A DNA stretch of 64,000 nt, taken from NCBI GenBank assembly GCA_964035795.1, contig OZ038321.1, positions 28,424,307 to 28,488,306 of the forward strand, read 5' to 3'. A program made the translations under genes and the position numbers. Under the pieces are notes generated by a model. It did no database searches and was not told the DNA's origin. It saw only the letters and a list, made by a program, of their open reading frames with translations. Positions 12,001 to 22,656 of this stretch are shown here, one piece after another. Every line of letters begins with the position of its first letter. The stretch's first letter is position 1. Source of the stretch: Pterobdella sp. o SKG-2022. Taxonomy: Eukaryota; Annelida; Clitellata; Hirudinida; Piscicolidae.

Positions 12001-12410
12001 TACCGGGGTCTTTCTTTTGATGCCACCGTGTGAAGGTCTTCCACAACACCAGGCTACTGACAAGTTTTTTTTGCTTTGAAAGAGTCTGCATGACACAGCT
12101 TTTTCCTTCACTATTCCAGTTAGATGAGGGATTTTTGCTTTCTGCTGAGCCTCGAAGACCACTCAATGTTTGTATTTCCCGTGTGTTAGTATATTTTATT
12201 TTGAGCAAAAGTTTCCATTTCACTAAAGGAGAAGAGGTTGTCATGGATACCTAATGGAGATGATGAAAATATTTGAGTAACTCATGTTTTGAAAAATATC
12301 GAAAATTTATTTTTAAATCGGCATAGTGATTAAAATTTTTCTTTTGAGCGATAATTTAAAATATACACGTTTTACCTATAATATGAATAAAATTCTAATT
12401 ATTTATTGAA
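9043..12410. other. Intergenic; a few unresolved segments
   Basis: No gene assigned. A purine-rich tract at 10080-10200 encodes an acidic then Lys/Arg-rich run in one frame and may be simple sequence. An open segment at 10490-10661 starts with ATG and ends at a fair donor (AACAAG/GTATAA), so it could be a first exon of an unrecognised gene. At 11885-12250 on the minus strand there are broken but protein-like frames. CRE palindromes occur at 9056-9063 and 11281-11288. Confidence 0.4.
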
Positions 12411-12480
12411 TATTATTTGAACACTAAAGGTAATTTTATTAAGTACATAGCTTTTCGTTAACAAAGTAACATTATCAAGT
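12411..12480 (+). repeat. Penelope-like element terminal repeat, inverted copy
   Basis: Plus-strand sequence from attatttgaacactaaag through ttaacaaagtaacattatc. Its first 40 bp are the inverted match of 14548-14590, and the whole repeat is the inverted match of 15280-15337. The other copy lies at the start of the element's coding region. Confidence 0.85.
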
Positions 12481-12756
12481 ACGTTTAAATTCAGACACCG
12501 TTGTTTATATTCTGACCAAAGATAAAATAAAATAAAACTGAAAAAAAAATAAATAAAGAATAAAATAAAAAAATAATAATAATTAAAATTTAAAAAATAT
12601 ATGTATATCTATATATATATAATAATAATAATAATTTACGAGGTTTATTATAGTGATGTTTATTAACCCAGAGAGTTTCAAGATCACTTGATATTTGTAA
12701 AATATTCTATTATAATAATAGGTTATAACAGCTTAATATGCTCTGCTCAGTACTTT

Positions 12757-13067
12757 TTATTCGAATTCATGAGAGGGATTTCTGGAAATGTGTTTGGCAG
12801 GTTTTGATGTGCCATTTGTAGCCTTGTGCTCTGCCCATCTGATAGTAGCATTTCTCTTGGTCTCGCCTACATACGTCTCCTTGCAACTACACTCTCCTTT
12901 ATAAATGACATTGTGGACATGGGTATTCCTATCTTTGAGAGGGAAGAGGACTCTAATCTTATGTGTCACCCAAGAAAACGAGAACTTAATCTGATTGCTA
13001 GTGAAAGAATTCAATTTCTCAATGTATTTGAAAATGCAGTATTCTTTTATTCGGAAAAAATAGAAGC
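12757..13067 (-). pseudogene. GIY-YIG endonuclease domain of the Penelope-like element
   Basis: It nicks target DNA to prime reverse transcription. It lies in a different frame from the reverse transcriptase just upstream (shift near 13065, around the conserved EGLQDGKKKIHF), so the original polyprotein is broken here. The core motif is VIYKGECSCKETYVG, with the GIY equivalent VIY and the YIG equivalent YVG; it is followed by TKRNATIRWAEH containing the catalytic Arg and the His typical of Penelope nucleases. It ends at a stop after SHEFE. Confidence 0.82.
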
Positions 13068-14540
13068 TTGAAGTGGATTTTCTTTTTGCCATCCTGGAGA
13101 CCCTCTGGGACGGGGAAATCTTCTTTCTTAGTTTCAAATTGTTTTATTATTGCAAGGATGAATTTGACTGGAAAACCTGCCCGTATGTATTTCTCCTTTA
13201 TTAATTCCAGTTCATGTTTGAAATCCGATCCAATTCTAAAAGCCCTAAACAAATCTCCTTTAATCATATTTCTCTTGTATAGCTTTGGGATCGCTGATGA
13301 CCAATGGGTGGTCAATTTTGTATCTTTCCGAACCACTTTGAAAGCGAATGTATCATTAATATTTCTGAGGATATGAGTGTCCAAAAATTTCGTAGGGTTA
13401 TTCTCGATTGTAAGTCTAATGTTGTTGTGAAAGGAGTTGAGGGCGTTGTACAAGTCGTCTTTCTCATTCTTCTTTTTTCTGACATATGTGTCATCAACAT
13501 AGCTTGCGTAAAAAACAGGATTCCGTGGCGCAACTACTTTTTCTTCCATGTAATTGAGAAAGCATCCAGCAAAAACAACCGATAACGGTCCCCCCATTGA
13601 GACACCATCAATTTGCTTGTAAAGCTTTCCATTGGCTGTGAACAAATTCTCTGTAGTGGCTTTAAGTAATAACTTTGAGAAAACCAGTCTGGAGCAGAAG
13701 GAAGGAAGTTTTTCATCTTCATAAACCGTTTTCGAGATGTATTTTATTGTCTTCTTCACCGGCACGTTTGTGAACAGTGATTCAATGTCATACGAGACAT
13801 CCTCTTCATCAGGCTGTAGCGGAGGAAGGCTACCTATTAATGAGGGAAAAGTTTGTGTGTTCATTATTGTGTACTGATTTATAGCAAGTGGTTGCAAATA
13901 TTCTGCCAGAAATTCACCGAGGTTATTAAAACAGGAACCTGTTTGATCAATAATAGGCCAAATTTTAAAATCCTGCTTGCTTATGTCGGAAAGTTTCTTT
14001 TATTTGTGTGTTTTTGCAGTAGCGAAAAACCTAGCTGGTTGATGGGATGATGGTCTGATTAAGCTATATTCTTTTATGTCTTAAGGTGTCTGAGAAGGAA
14101 GCCTTGGAACGATGTGAGGTTTTTAATTATGGTATTCTCAGCTTGCACATATTTACCCTCTTCAACCCCTTCGGCAATCATTTTTTGAACCAACCTCCGG
14201 TAGTCCGATATGTCCAAGATGACAACACCGGAGTCTTTATCCCCTGCCAGAATTGAGATATCACGGTTTGCTCTCAAGTCTTTAAGTTGGTGGAAAGTGT
14301 CGTCTTTTGAATGTTCAATGTTCTTAGCAAAGAAATTCGTAATTTTTCTCAAAAATTCGTGAAAAGATTCCTTTTCATCGTTCCTTACGTATTCATCCGC
14401 TTTTTACGCTAAAGCTTCCAACTCTATAGCCAGGTTCCTTCTAGTATCTTTGTGCTTGTTGATAAACCCATGGCTAAGACCTTTTTTAAGCCCATCTAGA
14501 TTAAGGTTCTTGAAAGAAGAGAGGTTGATTATTGGGACTT
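13019..14540 (-). pseudogene. Penelope-like reverse transcriptase with N-terminal region
   Basis: It copied element RNA into DNA. From the 5' end: an N-terminal segment with LKDLRANRDISILAGDKDSG, the thumb-side motif of Penelope proteins in which a basic residue precedes DKDSGVVILD; then IRPSSHQPARFFATAKTHK; then the RT core with SYDIESLFTNVPV, DGVSMGGPLS and the catalytic YVDDTYV (plus-strand 13480-13505). Stops interrupt the frame near 14405, near 14070 and just after THK at about 14005. The catalytic aspartates are intact, so decay is probably recent. Antisense open frames over the same interval are shadows. Confidence 0.85.
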
Positions 14541-14547
14541 CATAGCT

Positions 14548-14590
14548 TTGTACTTAATAAAATTACCTTTAGTGTTCAAATAATTTTCAG
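14548..14590 (-). repeat. Penelope-like element terminal repeat, 5' copy
   Basis: Minus strand reads TTGAACACTAAAGGTAATTT then TATTAAGTACAAAGC, then runs on into the element's N-terminal coding region. It matches 12411-12452 in the opposite orientation. Confidence 0.85.
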
Positions 14591-14595
14591 TATTT

Positions 14596-15964
14596 ACTTT
14601 GGTTAAAGAAGATTATTATATTTATTGAATGTTTTTATAAATACAGCCACAAAAATCGAGTTTTTTATAATAAAATTATAATAAACTTATAATAAAAAAT
14701 AAGGGTACCCAATACATTACTAGATAAGATTTGAAAAACCTCTGCGAAGCCTAGAAGAGATACAAGAAAAAAGCAGACATTGATCAAGTGCATGACATCT
14801 GGAATAATACGAGAAGACTGAGATTCTCAACTTATCATTCCTTTTTTGACGTTGATATCACCATAGTTCAGGTACTTGACGTTGATGTTTGGCATATTGA
14901 AAAGCTCACTTACTTATAATGACTACATCAACGAATGTGTATTGTATTGGATACAGTGAGGTATTATTGTTACTAAATGTTCTGATGTGATGTGGCGTGG
15001 GACTTCAGAAGTAATACAAGCATTAACATGGGATTTTTCAAATGTTTCATTTAATTCCACAGATGGCAATGTTTAAAAAGTTTTTTCATAAAACTTTTAA
15101 CCTTTATTTTAAATACATTAGCTGACAATTAATTTGAAGTTTGGAAAATTTTCTTTGAAAAAAATTATATCAACCTAAGTTTTCTAATTACCTATATAGA
15201 AAAATTTTTGATTTTAGTTTATAATTTACTATTCTTATATTTTTTGCTCCTTAATTTATTTAATAATAAAACTAATGTTACGTTGTTAACGAAAAGCTTC
15301 GTATCTTAATAAACTTACTAGTGTTCTGAAATTATATTCATTTTACGGTTTGGCTTTTGAAAAAATCAAAACTAATCTATTTTTGGAGTATTAGCTTTTA
15401 AACATGATAAAAGTACACACATCTTTAGACCTGATGATGGTTTCAGAGCAAATCAAAAAGCTTTATCAACAAACATTTAGATAATTTTGTTTTATTTATC
15501 ACAATCTTTTGCGGATCAACATAATGTTATCAGCATGGATAAATTTAATCTAAAAAATCTGTGCATAATCTTCTTGACGTTATTCCAACTCATTTTATAA
15601 AAATCCCCGTATTCTAAAAAAACCTTACAAATCATTAGTCACCTTTGTTGCCTCTCAGTCAAACGTCACTTGCAAAAATACCTCGTGTATCCATTGTCAT
15701 ACGATGTCTGTTTCAACCTTCCATCAGATCTCATTTTCCTCCTTTCTTCTCCCATGAACCAAATTAGGCGCCAAGAGCTTCCATAAGTTGTAATCGTGCT
15801 GGATGGGGGCAATCTAGCAAGAAGACATTTTGAAAACAACAAATGTCGATCATGCATTGAAGAAGAGTCATCAAAAGGTCTATGGCGCTGATCCCCAGAT
15901 GACGGAAACACATCTGAAGAAACTTTTTAGAGACATTCTAATGTACTTATAAGCAATATCAACA
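14596..15964. other. Intergenic, no gene seen
   Basis: AT-rich. The interval 15640-15920 is less AT-rich and has an open minus-strand frame ending in a Ser/Arg-rich segment that I do not recognise; it could be an old transposon remnant. Confidence 0.45.
15280..15337 (-). repeat. Third, diverged Penelope-like terminal repeat
   Basis: The minus strand carries a diverged version of the 12418-12476 sequence, including the gttaacgaaaagct block seen on the plus strand. It sits about 700 bp outside the element, so it is either the outer end of a larger nested element or a remnant of a second insertion. Confidence 0.7.
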
Positions 15965-16146
15965 GTTTTCGACGTCAGTTTATGGAAAAAAAATTAGTAC
16001 ATTTATTTATTGGGCAAAAAACAGCTATAATTTTAGCCTTACCATAAAACATTAGCTAATGTTTTATGGTAAGGCTAAAATTATAGCTGTTTTTTGCCCA
16101 ATAAATAAATGTACTAATTTTTTTTCCATAAACTGACGTCGAAAAC
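15965..16146. repeat. Perfect 182-bp palindrome (91-bp arms, no spacer)
   Basis: The left arm 15965-16055 and right arm 16056-16146 are exact reverse complements as read base by base, including an 8-base A/T run. The centre is cattag/ctaatg. Complementarity stops abruptly at the next base on each side (a opposite a). No open frame or terminal motif is seen inside. It could be a foldback element, a hairpin RNA source, or an assembly artefact from a hairpin read. Confidence 0.95.
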
Positions 16147-17600
16147 ACCTGAAGAAAACATTTTAAAAATTCAAAATTCTCCCAAATGTAACTTTATTGA
16201 GAATAGCTCTTAAGCATATCAGATGACTCCTACCACTACCATGAAATCAACTTGGAACAAGTCGTCATTCAGATTTGAAGTAGCGATGAAGTTGAAAGTT
16301 CATCTATTGTTATTTAAATAAATCGATATTAAATTTTAATAACACATTGTGTCTGAAGTTCTTAACACAGCATATCATCCATTTTTCTCTCAAATAGTTT
16401 GTTTAAATCTTCATCATGGGGAGGTCATACTTATTCTATAAAACTCAAATGTTTATAATGTTTGAATGGAAGCTTTGTATTAACTGATGTATCACCAGAG
16501 TTTTTTTGTGAAGCTGCACATGAACTTCATCGTAAGGTATATAAGTGGGTTCTGAGAGAGACTTTTAATGGCTTCTTAAAAATGAGGTAAGATAAAAGTT
16601 AGCAGACGTCAATCAAACTTGATATATCTGGGCTTAGCTACACGCATACTTCCATAAAAACACATTCATCGGATGAAATTTCACAAGGTAAGAAGAATGC
16701 TGAAGGTTTTCACAAAGATTCTTGAGAATTGTGCGTTCAAGACAGCTTAGTATTTCACATTTAATAGAGGTTTTTTCTAAGCTCTATCTATCCCTAAAAT
16801 CAATTTCTAACAGTTTTCATCTATATTTAAACCAAGAAAACTAATTAGAAAGGCAGTCGAAGGTATATTATATAATTGAGAATTATGTTTTACGACGTGA
16901 TGCATCTCAGTGCTAACGTATGATGATATTGATATGAGAGAGGTAATAATGTTGATTCGGAGTTATGAGTTGCGTAGGAGAGGATGCAAGGTTGAGAGCA
17001 ACAAGCAAAGACTCATTCTATTTTTAACTCTCACATCCTCTAGGCTTTTGATTCCAATTTATGCTTCGCTACATTCCAATCTATTATAACACTATAAAAT
17101 GTTATATGTTATATTTTATGAAATTGAATTAAATTATAAATTAAGTAAAATATTAAATTAAATTAAAATTTATAATTATTTTGAAACTTTTGCAGTAGAA
17201 CGCAGAAACTACTAAAGAAACCAATCAGAATTTCCAATGTACGACTCTAACGTCAGAAACATCACTCAAATACATTTTCGAACCTCTACACACTAGTAGT
17301 TCTCCAATGTTTCTATATCCAAACTCAAAAAGTATTGGAAAACATAGCATGAGTATGGGTGTATGAGAGATTGTATAGAAGAGGGGAAGTATTTTAAAGC
17401 TTGCAAGTAGTGTCTGTATAGTCGCTCTAACAACTTCTTCTCGTGCGTTTGTTCTAGAAGCTTCTATTAATTTTTGTTTTTTATTCAAATAGTTTTGTGT
17501 TTTGGATTAATTGACTATTGGATTATCTTTTTAGGATTAGTGATAGGATTATTTGAGCTGATTAAAAGTCATTAACCATTAAAATAAATTTTAATTTTTG
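16147..17600. other. Intergenic upstream of troponin T
   Basis: AT-rich with no recognisable gene. The stretch just before 17604 ends in a good 3' splice site (ttttaatttttgtag), so the first, non-coding troponin exon and the promoter probably lie somewhere within this interval. Confidence 0.5.
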
Positions 17601-17618
17601 TAGCTTGTTCATCTCAAA

Positions 17619-20600
17619 ATGTCCGACGAAGTTTCTAGCAAGGTTTGCAAATTATTTTTCATTCATTAGTTGAGTTTGTTTTATAATTAAAAATGTCAAG
17701 TTTTTTTATTTAGTTGATTAATTTCTTTAATAACTCTTAATTTTTTTAATTTGATAAATTCTATATTTTATTTCTTCAGTACATTAATGAGTCAATTTTC
17801 CATGTTGTACTCATCTTATTTAATCAGACACAACTATTTGTTTCGTTTGTTCATTAAATTTATTAGTTACTACGTCAGAACTTTTCTTCTTCACAACTCT
17901 CAGAGTTCTGTTACAGTCTTTTTAAGAAGATATATTTTTACTTCAGGAATGAAACATTCAAAATACTTTGTTTTTTTTATAGACCAAATTCAGCTAGCGA
18001 CCTCAAGATGATGCTTTTAAGTGTGCAAAAAACTTAATGTTTTCACTTTTAGTGCTCCAAGGCCATGATATTTTCAGAACTTTAGTTTCAAAGTTTCGTC
18101 TCCAGATACAAATAAAACAGCCGTTTCTCAGCTCAAAACTTCAATACAATAGTGGATTGCTGATGAGATCTTTGGTGACTTTAGCAAGTTTTGTTACAAT
18201 GACTGTTAGTTGTTCTTATTCAAGATGAAGTAATATTATTGGCATAGATTAAGAACTATTTTAAAACTTGACTATGTGAAAAAATGATAATTTTTTAGAT
18301 ATTGTCTAAAAATTCTTGTTGCCAATTCTGCTTGGAAGAAGCTTATTGCAAAAAAAACAAAAAGAATTTTTAAGCTAAAATTTTGCATCGGCCGGTAATC
18401 GAACCCGAGGCGCCCGCGTGGCAGGCGAGCATTCAACCACTAAACCACCAATGCTATCTTAGTTTAAATTATGAGTAAAGACTGATCATTTAGTAAATAG
18501 TTGTAAATTAATACACTTTGTTAATTTTGATAAGGAAGTCCAAAAAGAATATTCCCATTATTTTAACCATTATTTATTCAAAAAGAATATTCCCATTAGT
18601 TCAACAAAAAAATATCAAATAAGAAGAATTTTTAATACATTTAATGAGAATCAAAAGCCATCATTTTCATTCAATTAAGCCTTATCAAAAATTCCTTTTA
18701 TCTGATTTTTTTTAGTGGAAAAGATTATAAAAAAACTGCATTCGATGACTGAAAAATTGATATAAATTATATTTTTAGAAATATGTATGGTTAACAGAGA
18801 TTATTGGTTAAATTTTGCATTTATAATACCGAGTGAAATCTTGGGAGTATGTTGTGCATTTTGTAAATTTCACCGTTTAGACTCTTAACCTTTCCAAACA
18901 AAACAAAAACAAGAAAAAACAGAAACTAACATAAACAAAAACAAACATGGATAATATCGATCAGAAACCAAAAACACGGAATTAAAAATAGAAAAAAAAA
19001 TAAAAAAAAATTTTAAACTGTGAAAGTTTCTAATTCGTAACATTTGCAATTTATAAATACCAACTCTAGCGAATGAAATATAACCTCATTTTCAAAGTAT
19101 CTTGCCTAAACAAGCTTTCAGGTCTCATGTTGTCAACATGGAGTAGCTTCCACAATGAGTAGCGCTTTGTGAAACCAATCAATTGAGCAACCGAAACCCC
19201 AGATAGGGGCGCTCAAATGTTAGACTTTTTTACCCATCTTTCAATATATGGTGTTTTCACAAGGTAGTTGAATTTTTATAGCATATGAACCAAAGGTTTG
19301 CGACGAATATCAGACTATCATGCTATTATTACTTTTCAATGAAGAAACATTTTTCGTAAGTTGAAGTCCTTAGGACAGGTTCTGTTTTTTTATTCAAACG
19401 AGGTGGTACCATTTTTCGACTCTCATCCCCATTAGCATCGAACCATCTCTCAATTTAAAAAACCTTTCGAATATAAAATATTCATACCATATTCCAAAGC
19501 CCTTTCGTTGACACTCAATCTAGTTACCCACAACAGTATGAAACTAGAATGTTATCTCTCCATAGGGAAAGAAATTAAATGTAGAAATGCACTTGCAACA
19601 ATTGCCACGAACAAACTATGAAAAAGGAATGAAATAAGCGCCAACAAAAAACATAGAACTTTCAATACTTTTATAATGCAAATATTATTATTTTATTGTG
19701 GTACATGCACCACTAACCATGACTAACGGAGAACAACTCGTTCCACCGTGGTTTTCTACAAAAAGTTTTTGGAATTTTTTGGTCAAAAACGGTAAGAAAT
19801 GAAGCACTATACAAAACGACTGGTTAAGAAGAGCTGAGTTTTACCATAAAACATCTAAGACTCACACTGCTAGATCACAGCTTGAGGCTTAACCAACTAG
19901 CACGAGCACAAATAGCAATGGTCAGATACCATTACTAGGTATGCCAAAAATGAGTATTTTATCTTAAAAAAAAATCTCGAAAAGGCTAACATCAAGTTTC
20001 GCAACTTAGATGATCTCGACGAGTCAAGAAACATGGCCACTGGCAAAGATGGATGGAGAACTGTTTCTAATAATTGTTTTTAACTATAGTTATTTGTATG
20101 GTAGATGGAAGTTTTCTAATAATAAATAACACCATATTACAAAATGTTCTGTGTCACTGACGTGAATTTATTTGCAGCTTTTAATCAAAAACCATTTGCT
20201 TCATTTAATTTTTTTTAATATTTAATTAAGTAGAAATTTTTTCATTACTTTCATATAAATCCACACTATTTCATTACACAAAATTATCATATTAAATTAT
20301 ACTACAGCAAAAAACCACCACCAACCTCACTCCACCATGTCACAACAAACACCTTACCACATCATACCAGTTGAGGGAGGAGCTGGAAAAGCTGGCTGAA
20401 GGAGGTTTGGATGAGAGTGACATGGAACTCTTAGACCAGAACAAACAAGAAAGAGACCACATTTTGTCAGAAATACAAGAGCTCAGAGAGAGGAATGTTA
20501 GTGGTGTGGTGGTATTTGAAGTGGTGTGAGGGTTTGAGATGGTGAGGTAGTAGTGAGTGCATTGGTTGTGTTGGAACTGTGGTGTTAGGGTGTTCAAGGG

Positions 20601-22656
20601 ATTGTTTAATGGTTTTATTTTCGAAAATTAATATTTATTTTGACTGGTGTCTGTATAGGTTTCGATAAAAATATTTTAACTCGTTTTAGGCTTTTTAGTC
20701 ATTTTAGTTCGTATTGCTGTATTTCATTGTTACTTTCAGCAGTTTGAACCAAATACAATAAATTAAATTGAATGAATGATGCTTCAAAAATTTTAACCAA
20801 TCAACAATATTCATTTCAAGGAGCGTAGAAAACAAGAAAGAGCTGAAGAAGAACAACGTTTGGCATCTGAGAGGGCTGCTGAAGAAGCTAGAAGAAAAGC
20901 TGAAGAGGTGAGTGGTGTGGAAGGGTGAGATATGGTGTGGTTTTGTGTTGTGGATTGAAGTATGGTGTAGTTTGGTGGGATGTGGTATGGTAGGGTGTGG
21001 TGTGGTGGGGTGAGGTGTTGTGGTGTGAGAAGAATGTAGTGTGGTGGGTGGTTGTTGGTATGCTGGGCTCAACATCAAATGTTTGGCAACTTCAAAACAC
21101 ATAAAAGTTGTTTGATAAACAATTTCATCTTTTGAAACAGGAAGAAAGAAGAAGAAAGAAGGAGGAAGATGAATTGAAGAGGAAGGAAGAGAGAGCGTTG
21201 AAGAGAGCTGAGTATGAAAAGTTGAGAAACCCTCAAAAAGCAAACTTCGTCATCAACAAGAAAGACAGTTCCAACGTTGAAGCTGTAAGTTGGAGGGGTT
21301 GTGTTGTTGGGTTGGAAGCTGGTGATGAAGTTGGTTTTTGTTTGTGCAAAAAATCGTAAGTTTAAGTTCATGTATATTTCAGCAATATAAATTTGATCAA
21401 ATTATGAAATCAACATTTTAGGCCGAAGGAGACCAAGTGAGATTTTAACTTCTTGCCATCTTTTCCACACTAAGTTTTTTACAATTAGATTTTAACCTAA
21501 AAAATAACTTTTTTAACAAGAAAACATAAAATGGAAGGATGAAGGTAAAAACAAGAAGTCAAAGGAGCAGTTGGAGTCAGAAAAGAGGGCCATTTTGGCT
21601 CAAAGAGTCCGTCCGTTGGGTATTGACGGCTTCGACCATGGGAAACTCTCGGAAAAAGCCAAGGAATTGCACAGTTTAATTGCCCGTCTGGAAAGTGAGA
21701 AGTACGACCTGGAAAAGAGGTTCAAAACCATGCAAGTTCAAGTGGGTGCTCTACTGAGTGTTCTGATATGTATTTCATAATGTAACATTTATTTAAAACA
21801 AATGCTTGAATATTTACAAATGAATTGACAGCTGATGGAGTTGGCAGACAGAGCCAGACAACAGAACCAAGTGGGGTTAGGGGTGTATTAGATTGCATTG
21901 GTGTAAGATAGGCTGAATTTGAAAAAAATTTATATGGTTAAAAATATATGTAACAAATGAAAATAATTTGCAGTAAGGAAGGTGGTCTGAAAAGGATACA
22001 TGGAACAGAAGAGTAAGTAGATTTGTAGATTTCAAAACTTTGAAATAATTTTGAACAAACCTTTCACATTTTATGATTCAACCTCTAATTTTTTTAACAG
22101 CACTGTTGATCACATCCAAACCAAATTTGCTGGAGCTCCTGTTAGTCTTTTCGAGAAGATTTTCCATTTTTAATAATCTGTCTCAGTTTTAACAGTTTAT
22201 ATCCGACTACCTTTTACGACATCCATCTCTTCTACCAACAATTATCGAAACAGATCACATACTCTGTCCCACCTCACCCTCCACTCCACCACACCACACC
22301 ACTTAACCACATCACACCATCCAACCACACCACTTCCAGGCTAAAGTAGAAATGTACAGCAAGTACGAGAGGCAAAAGGACAAGAGGTCATATGTAGACC
22401 GCAAAGGAATCTACACAGGTTTGGGATTATTTTTAATTCATATTCTTCTATTGTATAAATCTACATCAAACCACATGGCAACACCACACTGCATCACACT
22501 TCTCTCCAACATCATATAACCCCAACACCACCCTATAACACACCACCACAACTCTCCCCCAACTTTACAGGACCTCAGTATGGCTCACATCCTGAGCGCA
22601 TCCAGCCCAGCAAGACCATCCAATGGGACGAAGATGGAGTGCCCATCTACAAATGA
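17619..22656 (+). CDS. Troponin T, muscle thin-filament subunit
   Basis: Eleven coding exons: 17619-17642, 20371-20496, 20821-20907, 21141-21284, 21422-21436, 21538-21741, 21832-21870, 21978-22012, 22101-22140, 22340-22418, 22571-22656; 292 aa. Troponin T anchors the troponin complex to tropomyosin on actin filaments for Ca2+-regulated contraction. Residues 50-115 form a highly charged Glu/Arg/Lys helix; AILAQRVRPLGIDGF (150-164) and LHSLIARLESEKYDLEKRF (176-194) are the conserved troponin I-binding coiled coil; KVEMYSKYER (240-249) is the invertebrate C-terminal signature. A 5'UTR intron ends at 17603. Exon 5 is a 15-nt micro-exon (AEGDQ), a good candidate for alternative splicing. The acidic N-terminal tail common in protostomes is missing here and may lie in unseen small exons of the 2.7-kb first intron. 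The exon 6 acceptor (tggaag, 21537) is weak. Confidence 0.88.
18384..18454 (-). tRNA. tRNA-Gly (anticodon GCC), possibly a pseudogene
   Basis: Minus strand folds as a 71-nt tRNA: acceptor stem GCATTGG/CCGATGC, D arm, anticodon loop CTGCCAC (GCC), T loop TTCGATT and discriminator A. The universally conserved G53-C61 T-stem pair is G-A here, which also damages the internal B-box promoter (GGTTCGATTAC for GGTTCGANTCC). It lies antisense in intron 1 of troponin T. It could be a decayed gene or a tRNA-derived repeat. Confidence 0.75.

Larger units (their letters stand above)
12411..14595 (-). mobile_element. Penelope-like retroelement with reverse transcriptase and GIY-YIG nuclease, decayed
   Basis: On the minus strand the order is N-terminal region (about 14540-14074), reverse transcriptase (about 14070-13019) and GIY-YIG endonuclease (about 13067-12757), the order of Penelope-like elements. 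The ends carry inverted copies of one sequence: 12411-12452 on the plus strand matches 14548-14590 on the minus strand with few mismatches. Such inverted pseudo-terminal repeats are characteristic of this group. AT-rich simple sequence at 12530-12640 lies between the nuclease and the 3' end. The copy has in-frame stops and at least one frameshift, so it is not autonomous now, although most of the coding length survives. Confidence 0.88.

Noticed and set aside
12757..13137. Stand-alone homing endonuclease
   Set aside because: The GIY-YIG domain directly follows a Penelope-type reverse transcriptase and has the Penelope motif.
13068..14050. Plus-strand frames across the Penelope-like element
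   Set aside because: They are complementary to the reverse transcriptase and nuclease coding frames.
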